Of a stretch of 64,000 nucleotides of DNA, positions 47,555 through 55,680 are shown piece by piece; within the stretch, counting starts at the first letter, position 1, and the number at the start of each line of letters is the position of its first letter. The stretch is from a bacterium. Its GTDB lineage: Bacteria > Hinthialibacterota > Hinthialibacteria > H5-UNCL2. Where the stretch lies: contig JABTUV010000001.1 in the NCBI GenBank assembly GCA_015075175.1, forward strand, positions 1,167,677 to 1,231,676, in the 5' to 3' direction. The translations under genes and the position numbers were made by a program. Below the pieces are notes generated by a model. That model searched no databases. It had not been told where the DNA came from and saw nothing but the letters and a program-made list of their open reading frames with translations.

Positions 47555-47722
47555 CGCGCGGTGCGCGCGATGGGAGGGTATCCCGTTGGTGCGCGGTGCG
47601 CGCGATGGGAGGGTATCCCGTTGGTGCGCGGTGCGCACCCTACGAGACGTTCCGGTTGGTGCGCGGTGCGCACCCTACGAGACGTTCCCGTTGGTGCGCG
47701 GTGCGCACCCTACGAGACTTTC
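47555..47722. repeat. GTTGGTGCGCGGTGCGCACC repeat cluster
   Basis: Units of GTTGGTGCGCGGTGCGC ending in either GCGATGGGAGGGTATCCC or ACCCTACGAGACGTTCC are repeated about five times. The array lies between the convergent Yip1 and radical SAM genes and overlaps the C-terminal codons of the latter. Confidence 0.85.
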
Positions 47723-49134
47723 AGGTCGGCGATCTTCGCTTTGATTTCGCGGATGCGGGCGCTGATGTCGATGGGCTTCTGTGCGGCCTGGCGCTCTTTC
47801 TCCGCCCAGCGAACCGCCGACCAGTTGTTGACCATAGCGGCGATGCTGCGTCCGATCTTCAACAAATTAAGAAATTCCTCGCGGTCCAGATGCTTGTTGA
47901 GAAAGATGTAACGGTTGCGCATGAAGTAGTCTTCGTCGAAGTCCTCCGGCTCGATCACCACGCCGGCGAGGTTGTCGACGCTGCACAGCCCGCGCTCGAC
48001 CGCCCAGCGCCAAACCTGTGTGCCCGGGCAGACCATGAGGGGCGTGACCACGCAGCCCTGCAGCGTGTCGGCGTTCTCGCAGATGAACTGGTAGGTCGCC
48101 AGAATGTCCTCGCGCCGCTCCGAGGGTGAGCCGATGATGAAGCAACTGGCCGCCTCGAACCCGTACTTGCGGCAGTAATCGATCATCTTCTGGTTGTGCT
48201 CGGGCTTGACGCCGGTCTTGCCCAGCTCCTGAAGGATCGGCGCCGAGTTGGACTCAAAGCCGGTGTAAAGAATGTTGCAGTTCATGCGCGCCAGAAGATC
48301 GCACATCTCGTCGTCCATCAGGTTGACGCGCACGAAACAGCGCGTCGAAATCCCTGACAGCAGCCCCCGCTCCTCCAGGGCCAGCACGATCTCCTTGAAG
48401 CGTTTCTTGTTGGCGATGAACAGATCGTCGTAAAAGAGCACGTTCTCGCAGTCGTAGGTGTTGCGCAGATGCTCGATCTCGGCGCACACGTACTCCGCCG
48501 AATGGCCGCGGAACTTGCGCCCCCACTGCACGATGGTGGCGCAGAAGGTGCACTTGTAGGGACAGCCCCGCGAGGTCATGATGGTGGGATAGGTCTTGTT
48601 GTCGCCCCACTTGCCGTCCATCAGATGCCGATCCGGGATGGGGAAGACGTCCATGTCGTAAAGGAGTTCGCGGTCCTCGGTGCGAACCATGCCGCCGTTG
48701 TCCCAGAAGGCGATGCCCTGGATCTTCGCCAGGTCGCCGGCGGTGGGCTTCATACCCGTGGAGGCGTAGGCTTCCACCAATTCGGTTGCGCACTGCTCGC
48801 CTTCTCCGATCACGGCCAGGTCGAAGTCGCGGGTGAGACTCTCCACCAGCGAAGTGATATGCGGCCCGCCCAGCCAAACCGGGCAGCCCAGCGCCTCTTT
48901 CACCCGCTGGGCGTACTGCCGGGCGATCGAGTAGGCGTACGACACGCAGCCGATGCCCACGATGTCCGGCTTGGCCGCGATCAGCCGCTCCAGGTCGCGC
49001 TCGATGACGATCTCGCTCACGTGCGGCGAGTATTTGCGCAGATACGAGGAGATGTAACCGATTCCCAGCGGCTGATGGAACGACCATTCCTTGTCCAGTT
49101 CCGGGTTGACGGCGATGGTAAGACCGATTTTCAT
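47710..49134 (-). CDS. B12-binding domain radical SAM protein
   Basis: A 474-residue enzyme. The N-terminal cobalamin-binding domain (GIGYISSYLRKYSPHV, KPDIVGIGCVSYAYSIARQY, VWLGGPHITSL) is followed by a radical SAM barrel with CPYKCTFC near residue 191 and GFESNSAPILQELGKTGVKP, a pattern usual in this class. The ATG at 49134 (MKIGLTIAVNPEL) has GGAACGGGAT upstream; the upstream in-frame extension has no similarity. The substrate is unknown. Divergent from the next radical SAM gene across about 190 bases. Confidence 0.9.
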   Translation of the reverse strand: MKIGLTIAVNPELDKEWSFHQPLGIGYISSYLRKYSPHVSEIVIERDLERLIAAKPDIVGIGCVSYAYSIARQYAQRVKEALGCPVWLGGPHITSLVESLTRDFDLAVIGEGEQCATELVEAYASTGMKPTAGDLAKIQGIAFWDNGGMVRTEDRELLYDMDVFPIPDRHLMDGKWGDNKTYPTIMTSRGCPYKCTFCATIVQWGRKFRGHSAEYVCAEIEHLRNTYDCENVLFYDDLFIANKKRFKEIVLALEERGLLSGISTRCFVRVNLMDDEMCDLLARMNCNILYTGFESNSAPILQELGKTGVKPEHNQKMIDYCRKYGFEAASCFIIGSPSERREDILATYQFICENADTLQGCVVTPLMVCPGTQVWRWAVERGLCSVDNLAGVVIEPEDFDEDYFMRNRYIFLNKHLDREEFLNLLKIGRSIAAMVNNWSAVRWAEKERQAAQKPIDISARIREIKAKIADLKVS

Positions 49135-49327
49135 ATCCCGTTCCTTGCGGAAGACTTTACCACACGACCACGTGACCGGGAAGGAAGAGGAGCCGGTTTC
49201 CATCCCGTTGCGGGTTAGGCTACTCCGAAATCCCCCTCCATGCAAGTATTTCTTGATTTGAAAATCAATCAGTATCAAAACGATCCTAATTGCTTCCCCG
49301 GCCCGACCGTGCTAACCTGAAGGCGTC

Positions 49328-50737
49328 ATGGCGAAAAGAATCGTGCTCTGCCTCAATCCGCCCGGTGACAAGCGCTACCTGCGCGACAACTACTGCAGCC
49401 ATGCCTCCAAGGCCCACTATTATTGGCATCCCTACGACCTCCTGGTTCAGGCGGGGGTGCTGGGGCAGAAGCACGAAGTCTTGGGGCTGGACGCCAACGT
49501 GCGCGGGTATTCATTCCAGAAGACGCACCAAATCCTGGCAAATCAACCCTTTGACGCCATTCTATTCCTCACCGGCGCGGTCTCCTGGAAGGAGGACTTC
49601 CGCTTTGTCCACGAGCTGGTGGTGCGCCGTCCCGGGCTTTTCGTGTGTACGACCGGCGACATCGGCATCGCCCGCAGTACCCAACTCCTGGAGCAGTACC
49701 CCTGGATTGACAGCGTGCTCATGGACTTCACGGTTGACAGCCTCTCCCGCCACCTGGCGGGGGAGATCGAGCCGGGCGAGGAACTGCTGGACTACGCCTA
49801 TCGCCACGATGGCGCCATCGTGGATACGGGCAAGGACAAGAAGATGCGCCGGATAGAGCTGCCCTTCCCGCGTTACGATCTCTTTCCCTCCCGGCACTAC
49901 ACCCATCCCTGCGCGCGGCGCTATCCCTTCGCCAGCATCATGACCGACTTCGGCTGCCCTTACACCTGCACGTTCTGCATCACCGGCCAGTTGGGCTACA
50001 AGCTGCGGGACCTGGACAACGTGTTGTCCGAGATGCACTGGCTGTGGGACCAGGGCTATCGCGAGTTGTATGTGAAGGACAGCACCTTCGGCGTGCACAA
50101 AAAGCACCACAACGAGCTCTTGGACCGGATGATGGCGGAGGGGCTGGCTTTCTCGTGGTTCACGCTGTCGCGGGCCAACGTGCTCAATGAGGCGCTGATC
50201 GAGAAGATGGCGCGGGCCGGCTGCCATACCGTGCAGATCGGCGTCGAGAGCGTGGACGAGGAGATTCTGAAAAACGTCAGGAAGGGCATCAAGGTGAGCC
50301 AGGTGATGGAGGTGTTTCAGCTGTGCCGCAAGCACGGCATCCGCACGCTGGCGCATTTCACCATCGGTTTTCCGGGCGAGACGGAGGAGAGCGCCTTGCG
50401 CACGATCGAGTTCGCCAAGGTGCTGGACAGCGACTTCGCCTCGTTCAACATCGCCACCCCGCGACTGGGCACGCCCTACCGCGACCAGGCGATCGCCGAG
50501 GGATGGACCGATCCGGGCCTGGACGTACTGGACAACAGCCTGCAGTTTCCGCAGATCAACATGCCGCAGTTGTCGGCGGCGGACCTGTGGCGGTTGCGCA
50601 GCCGGGCCGTGCGCGAATTCCACCTGCGGCCCCACTATCTCTGGCGCACGCTCAAGAACGCGGCCTCCTCGCGCGAACTGCTCTCGCACCTGCGGCAGGG
50701 GTACTATCTGTTCGCGGGGCTTTTGCGCGGCGGTTGA
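49328..50737 (+). CDS. B12-binding domain radical SAM protein
   Basis: A 469-residue enzyme starting AKRIVLCLNPPGDKRYLRD, a start typical of this group. A B12-binding-like domain without an obvious DxHxxG motif precedes the cluster motif CPYTCTFC at about residues 212-219, then VQIGVESVDEEILKNVRKGI and HFTIGFPGETEES. The C-terminal extension is Arg-rich (LRPHYLWRTLKNA) as in the neighbouring paralogue at 52033. It heads a plus-strand run with a lipoprotein and another radical SAM gene. Function unknown; lipid or envelope modification is a guess. Confidence 0.9.
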   Translation: MAKRIVLCLNPPGDKRYLRDNYCSHASKAHYYWHPYDLLVQAGVLGQKHEVLGLDANVRGYSFQKTHQILANQPFDAILFLTGAVSWKEDFRFVHELVVRRPGLFVCTTGDIGIARSTQLLEQYPWIDSVLMDFTVDSLSRHLAGEIEPGEELLDYAYRHDGAIVDTGKDKKMRRIELPFPRYDLFPSRHYTHPCARRYPFASIMTDFGCPYTCTFCITGQLGYKLRDLDNVLSEMHWLWDQGYRELYVKDSTFGVHKKHHNELLDRMMAEGLAFSWFTLSRANVLNEALIEKMARAGCHTVQIGVESVDEEILKNVRKGIKVSQVMEVFQLCRKHGIRTLAHFTIGFPGETEESALRTIEFAKVLDSDFASFNIATPRLGTPYRDQAIAEGWTDPGLDVLDNSLQFPQINMPQLSAADLWRLRSRAVREFHLRPHYLWRTLKNAASSRELLSHLRQGYYLFAGLLRGG

Positions 50738-50798
50738 ACGCCCCGCCCCCGGCTGCTATGCTGAGCGGCAAGTCTCCAAGTGGGGTCCGGGTGCAACC

Positions 50799-52031
50799 AT
50801 GAAGCGTCTCTTCCTTCCCTCGCTCGTCTTGGCCGTGCTGTTTTTATCCCTCGGATGCGTGGGCAATACACCCGACGCCACGCTCTTGAAGGGACTGGAG
50901 GCCTACCGCGACGGAGACTGGTGGGGGGCGATCCACTACTTCAAGATGTACGTGGAGAAGTGGCCGGACCACAACATGCACAACGAGGCGCTGTTTTACC
51001 TGGGCGACTGCAATTTCAACGCCGACCAGCTGCAACCGGCGGAGGACTATTTCCGGCGGTTTCTGTCCGCCGCGCCTTCCCATCAACTGTCGCACCGGGC
51101 GCGGCTGTCGCTGGCCATGATCCTGGACCGCAACAGCCGCAGCCTGGAAAAGGAGGGCAAGAGCGAGGAGGCGGCGGCCGCCTGGCGGGAGTCGGAGGAG
51201 CTGCTCAAGGACGTCTCGTCCTTGAACGATCCCATCTTCGGCGTCCTGGCCGACCAGGCGACGGTGTACCTGGCCAATGCCAGTTTCGTGCACGGCGCCA
51301 CGGCCGAGGCGATTCTCCTGTACGAGCGGCGGCTGGCCAAGGCGGAGCGCGGGCTGGCGCGGGCCGAGCTGGACGCCGCCACGCCCTCGCGCCTGGCCGC
51401 CGCCATCGCCGATCCCACCGACGCCCGCATGTGGCTCGACAGCCTCCAGCAGCTGGCGACCATCCACTCGGTGGAAAAGGACTGGGACAAGGCGCGGCGC
51501 TACCACGAGGAGATCATCGCCGCCACCTTTCTGGCCCCCGACATGCGCGTCAACGAATACCGCGCCGTGGCGGCGACGTATCGCGCCGAGGACCGTCTGG
51601 CCGACGCCATCGCCGTCTATCAGCGCATGCGCGATGAACTGGTCGCCGAGGACGTGGACATGGCGACGGTCTTGACCATTCTCTCCAGCCGCTTCGTCGC
51701 CGACGCCTACATCGCCGCCGGCAGCCCGCTGGAGGCCTCGGCCGTTCTGGATCCGGTATATGATCTGTGCCGGGGCATTTACCGAAATCCCGGCGACGAC
51801 CGCGAGCTGGCGGTGTACGCGGGCATCAACCTGGCCGAGATCGCCCTGATCCGCGGCGCCACCGACGAGGCTGAGAATACCCTCACCCAGGTGCTCCTGG
51901 ACCATCCCAGCACCCGCTCCACGCAACTGGCCGAATACAAGCTGCGAGTCCTGCGGGCGATCCAGGCGGGGCAGGCGACCGCCGAGGCCGCCGCCGATCC
52001 CGCCGCCCTCATTCAGCCCGCCAGTCCCTGA
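50799..52031 (+). CDS. TPR-repeat lipoprotein
   Basis: A 410-residue exported lipoprotein with lipobox LGC near residue 20 (LPSLVLAVLFLSLGC). Helical TPR-like repeats: GLEAYRDGDWWGAIHYFKMY, HNEALFYLGDCNFNADQLQP, DKARRYHEEIIAATF, LADAIAVYQRMRDEL. It resembles BamD/YbgF-type scaffolds in the periplasm. It lies between two radical SAM genes, with one base before the second, so all three are probably one operon. Confidence 0.85.
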   Translation: MKRLFLPSLVLAVLFLSLGCVGNTPDATLLKGLEAYRDGDWWGAIHYFKMYVEKWPDHNMHNEALFYLGDCNFNADQLQPAEDYFRRFLSAAPSHQLSHRARLSLAMILDRNSRSLEKEGKSEEAAAAWRESEELLKDVSSLNDPIFGVLADQATVYLANASFVHGATAEAILLYERRLAKAERGLARAELDAATPSRLAAAIADPTDARMWLDSLQQLATIHSVEKDWDKARRYHEEIIAATFLAPDMRVNEYRAVAATYRAEDRLADAIAVYQRMRDELVAEDVDMATVLTILSSRFVADAYIAAGSPLEASAVLDPVYDLCRGIYRNPGDDRELAVYAGINLAEIALIRGATDEAENTLTQVLLDHPSTRSTQLAEYKLRVLRAIQAGQATAEAAADPAALIQPASP

Positions 52032-52032
52032 C

Positions 52033-53457
52033 ATGACCACGCGCCGCGCACTGCTTCTCAATCCCCCTTCCGGCCTCTATCGCCGCGACGACCGCTGCCA
52101 GTCCAAGGTCGAGGATCAGACCATTCAAGTCAATTTTCCCCCGCTGGTACTGGCGTACGCCGCGGGCGCGCTGATGGAAAAGGGCTGGCAGTGCCGCATC
52201 CGCGATTATCCCGCCGCCGGCGCCGGTTGGGACCGGCTGGAGGCCGACCTGCGGACGGATGATTACTCGCTTGTTCTGATCGCCGCCACCTCGCCTACAC
52301 TCCAAAACGATCTCAAGGCGGCGATGTTGGCGCGTTCGCTGCATCCCAACGCCGCCATCGCCGCCCGCGGCGAGATCTTTTCCACTCACGACGTGGCGAT
52401 TCTGCGCGACCAGACGGCGCTGGATTTCGTCCTGCGGGGCGAAAACGAAGTGACTCTGCGCGAGTGGGGTGCTAATCACGGCCCATCGCACGCCATCCCC
52501 GGCCTCACCTGGCGTCGGCCCGACGGGGAGATCGCGCGCAATCCCGACCGCCCCCTGGTCTCCGATCTGGACACCCTGCCCCGGCCCGCGCGCGAACTTC
52601 TGGATCATCGCCTCTATCGCAATCCCGAGAACGGCCGAATCCTCACCACCATTGAGACCGCCCGCGGCTGCCCTTACGCCTGCATCTTCTGCAGCGTCTT
52701 TCTGGCTACCGGCAAGGCCGTGCGCCAGTTCTCCGTGCCCCGCGTCTTGGACGAGATCGACGAATGCATCACCCGCTGGAACATTCGCGAGTACCTTTTT
52801 CACGCCGACACCTTCACCTACCATCGCGACTGGGTACTCGCCCTCTGCCGCGGAATCGTGGAGCGGGGCTTTTCCATTCGCTGGGGCGCCAACTCGCGCG
52901 TCGACACCCTGGACCGCGAGATGCTCGTCGAAATGAAGCGCGCCGGCTGCCATACCATCGGTTTCGGCATCGAGAGCGGCGATGAGGAGTCCTTGCGGAA
53001 GATGAAGAAGGCGGCGCACGCCGACAAGGCCTTCCAGGCGGTCGCCCTGTGCCGCGAAGTGGGCGTGCGTTCCCATGCCTTCATGGTCGCCGGCTTCCCG
53101 TGGGACGACATGGCCTCACTGGAGCGCACCGTCGAGTTCGTGCGGCGGCTGGACCCGGATTTCTTCGATCTCAACCTGGCCCATCCCCTGCCGGGAACCG
53201 AACTCTGGAACCTGGCGCGGCAACTGGGCCTCCTGCAAGAGGAGAGGCTCTCCGGCGGCAGTTACGGCAATCCGGCCATCTCGGGGACGCTTTCCGTCTC
53301 GCAGGAGGAGCTGGTGCGTTGGCGCAAGCGCTCGCTGTTGAAGCTTTATTTCCGTCCGAGATACGTGGGGCGGACGCTGCTGCGGGCGGGGCGGGAGGGC
53401 CATCTCTCCAACTTCGTTTTGGCCGGCGCTCGCCGCCTGCGCGGGTTGCTGTCGTAG
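52033..53457 (+). CDS. B12-binding domain radical SAM protein
   Basis: A 474-residue enzyme, fourth of its type in this window. It opens RRALLLNPPSGLYRRDDR; the B12-binding-like domain includes LAYAAGALMEKGWQCRIRDY and LVLIAATSPTLQNDLKAA. The cluster motif CPYACIFC is at about residues 214-221, then IGFGIESGDEESLRKMKKAA and FMVAGFPWDD. The Arg-rich tail (LYFRPRYVGRTLLRAGREG) matches the gene at 49328. It starts one base after the lipoprotein stop. Substrate unknown. Confidence 0.9.
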   Translation: MTTRRALLLNPPSGLYRRDDRCQSKVEDQTIQVNFPPLVLAYAAGALMEKGWQCRIRDYPAAGAGWDRLEADLRTDDYSLVLIAATSPTLQNDLKAAMLARSLHPNAAIAARGEIFSTHDVAILRDQTALDFVLRGENEVTLREWGANHGPSHAIPGLTWRRPDGEIARNPDRPLVSDLDTLPRPARELLDHRLYRNPENGRILTTIETARGCPYACIFCSVFLATGKAVRQFSVPRVLDEIDECITRWNIREYLFHADTFTYHRDWVLALCRGIVERGFSIRWGANSRVDTLDREMLVEMKRAGCHTIGFGIESGDEESLRKMKKAAHADKAFQAVALCREVGVRSHAFMVAGFPWDDMASLERTVEFVRRLDPDFFDLNLAHPLPGTELWNLARQLGLLQEERLSGGSYGNPAISGTLSVSQEELVRWRKRSLLKLYFRPRYVGRTLLRAGREGHLSNFVLAGARRLRGLLS

Positions 53458-53570
53458 GGTGCGCACCGCGCACCAACCACCCATGAGCTATGGGACGTAT
53501 GGGACCTGTGGGACCTGTGGGACCTGTGGGACCTATGCGGGGAAGATTTCTCCCTGCGGTCGAAATGACG
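53455..53570. repeat. GTGCGCACC, GGGACCTGT and TCGAAATGA repeats
   Basis: GTAGGGTGCGCACCGCGCAC is followed by several tandem GGGACCTGTG/GGGACCTATG 10-mers and a copy of the TCTCCCTGCGGTCGAAATGA core. The rest of 53458-53670 shows no gene. Confidence 0.75.
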
Positions 53571-53670
53571 GTTACTGCGTTTTCCGCGGCTCTGCGCGAG
53601 TGCTCGCCACGGTGCGCGTTGCGCACCCCAGCGGCTTCAGTCCCGCCCCGAATGCGCCGATGATTAACCT

Positions 53671-54234
53671 ATGCTCGACGTCGCGAACACATCCCGCAAG
53701 GCCCAGCATCAACTAGAGAAGGCTGCGCCGGAAATGCCGGCCTTGCATCTGCGTTACCTCTGTCAGTATCTCGACTATCTCGCCGCCGAGCGGGGATTGT
53801 CGCCGGCCTCGCGCGCGGCCTACCAACGCGATCTCTCCGATCATCTGGCGTACGTGGCGGAGCGGCGGCTGGAGTTTCCGGGCGGCATCACCTCGCGGCA
53901 TCTGCTGGCGTACCTGGCGCGGCTCGGTTCGCGGGGACTGTCGCCGGCGTCGCTGGCGCGCAAGCGTTCCAGCCTGCGGGGTTTCTACCGGTTCCTGTGC
54001 GGAGAAGGAGTGATCGGGCACGATCCGGCGGCGCGGCTGGAGGGACGCGCCCAGGCGCGGCGCCTGCCCAGCGTCCTCTCTGAAGAAGAGGCGGCGCGCC
54101 TCGTTTCTGTTGCCGTCCCGGAGGGCGACTCGGCCGCCGCCCGCAAGGCGGCCCGCAATCGCGTGATGCTGGAACTGCTCTACGGCGCCGGGCTGCGCGA
54201 CAGGCTTCTGCGTTTGAAAACCACCGATTTGACC
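53671..54234 (+). pseudogene. Truncated tyrosine recombinase (XerC/XerD-like)
   Basis: About 188 residues match the N-terminal part of Xer recombinases: the SAM-like core-binding domain (YLDYLAAERGLSPASRAAYQ, SLARKRSSLRGFYRFLCGEG) and the start of the catalytic domain (LSEEEAARLVSV, NRVMLELLYGAGLR). Similarity stops near KTTDL at 54230. The HxxR and the nucleophilic Tyr are missing, and repeat-rich sequence follows. Even inside the matching part the LR-SEL motif is altered. It is therefore probably inactive, unless the rest was lost through misassembly. Confidence 0.75.
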
Positions 54235-54439
54235 ACGCAGACGCTTGCGCGCCCATCTCGAAGCAAGAGCGGCTGGCGCGCCTATCCACAAGAAGTACCA
54301 TCCCCGCGGCTGATGACCCTGGCTGACCTATGCGGAGTTCGTATGGGAGTTTTTCCCTCCAGCACAAGCCGGCCCAACGCGTGGGATTCGTACTCCGTCG
54401 TGCGCTCTGCGGCTCTGCGGCATTCGCCGCAAGGCGATC

Positions 54440-54700
54440 GCCCCACACGCGCGGTGCGCACCCTATCTCCTCGTAGGGGCATGTTCTGCGTACCCCGTCA
54501 GGTTTCGACGGTGCGTGGTGCGCACCCTACCACGCCTTCTCGCATAAGGACCTGGTGCGATCCGACATCAGCACCAGAGGTCCCGTTCATCCAATCGGCC
54601 GTCGGGTACCATCAGGTCGTAGGCGACGGGATTCTCGCTGTACCATCAGCGTGGCGAAGTCGAAAATCTCGACGGTGCGCGGTGCGCACCCCTACCAGCC
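54440..54700. repeat. GTGCGCACCCTA repeats downstream of the truncated recombinase
   Basis: CGCGGTGCGCACCCTATCTC, GTGCGTGGTGCGCACCCTAC and GGTGCGCGGTGCGCACCCCT occur within 260 bases. The last overlaps the 3' end of the next minus-strand gene. No intact gene is seen in 54235-54645. Confidence 0.7.
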
Positions 54701-55626
54701 GTCGGCGCGGGCGTTTCGACCGCCGTTCCGGCCAGCGGCAGCTCGACCAGCGTCGCCTCTGGATCGTCCGACCAGACCCGCAACCACGCCAGTTTCTCGC
54801 CGTCCAACGTAGGGTCAAACACGACCGCGACGAAAGCCGACTGGCCGGGCGACAAGCGGCGCGTGGCCGGCCCGGAGACAATCGCGAAATCGGCGAACAA
54901 CGCCCCCGAAAGGCAGACGTTAAAGACCAGGTCGGCGACGCCCGTGTTGCTGATCACGATCACTTCCGCGGGCGTCGGACCGTCGCCGGTCCCCTGCGTA
55001 CCGAAGTCGATGGCGGGCGGGGAAACCAGTAAGTGGGGCTGAGGAAAGGGCAGGTCCACGTCGCAGGAGGCCGCGTCCAGGCTGGCCCCGAACTGCCCCG
55101 CCCACTCCTCGGTGTCCTTGCCGCCGTCTTCCCAGTAGATGTAGCGCAGCCCCGGCCCGTAATCGGTGAAGCGATGGGAAATCTGCAGCCAGCCGCCGCG
55201 GGTGCGAAAGACACCCGTGTCGAAGGTGGCAAAGGCCACGTGACCGGCGTCGCGCAGCTCGACTTTCAGGTAGGCGTAATCGTTGGGATCGGGATCGGCG
55301 CCGGCGAACCACTCGGAGACGGCCACGGCGGGGGCCGCGTCCAGCGCCTCCGGCGCAAAGCCCCGCGCCACAAGGTCGATCTCCTGCGAGCGAATGCACC
55401 ACTCATACGACGTGACGAAGCGCCGGCAGCCGTCGATGCCCCCGGCTCGCACGTCCCAACCGCTGCTGGGGGCGCCGGCGTGAATCGTCCAGCCGGAGAG
55501 GAACGCCCCATCGGCGCTGGGATTGACGAGCAGGCTCTCGCCCCAGGAGGCCGTCGCGGTCATTCCGAGAAAGCAAAGGGCGGTTCGCGCCCAGCTTGCG
55601 CGAACCGCCCTCGGTCTTGGATTCAT
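54646..55626 (-). CDS. Secreted FBA-like domain protein with choice-of-anchor D domain
   Basis: A 326-residue exported protein (signal ALCFLGMTATASWGESLL near residues 17-35). Residues about 35-190 match the F-box-associated (FBA) domain of eukaryotic FBXO2/6-type proteins: [57 protein letters not shown] followed by WAGQFG. Residues 200-300 are a choice-of-anchor D/HYDIN-like beta domain (DFGTQGTGDG, VISNTGVADLVFNV, VVFDPTLDGEKLAWLRVWSD). The C-terminus (GRGAHRAPSRFSTSPR) is encoded by a GTGCGCACC repeat, so the native end may be lost. The ATG at 55626 is chosen because upstream codons come from another repeat. It is 52 bases downstream of a larger paralogue. Confidence 0.78.
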   Translation of the reverse strand: MNPRPRAVRASWARTALCFLGMTATASWGESLLVNPSADGAFLSGWTIHAGAPSSGWDVRAGGIDGCRRFVTSYEWCIRSQEIDLVARGFAPEALDAAPAVAVSEWFAGADPDPNDYAYLKVELRDAGHVAFATFDTGVFRTRGGWLQISHRFTDYGPGLRYIYWEDGGKDTEEWAGQFGASLDAASCDVDLPFPQPHLLVSPPAIDFGTQGTGDGPTPAEVIVISNTGVADLVFNVCLSGALFADFAIVSGPATRRLSPGQSAFVAVVFDPTLDGEKLAWLRVWSDDPEATLVELPLAGTAVETPAPTAGRGAHRAPSRFSTSPR

Positions 55627-55680
55627 AACCTTGTCCCAATCGCGGCAGCACGCTGCCGCACTCCACATTGTTGATTGCGT

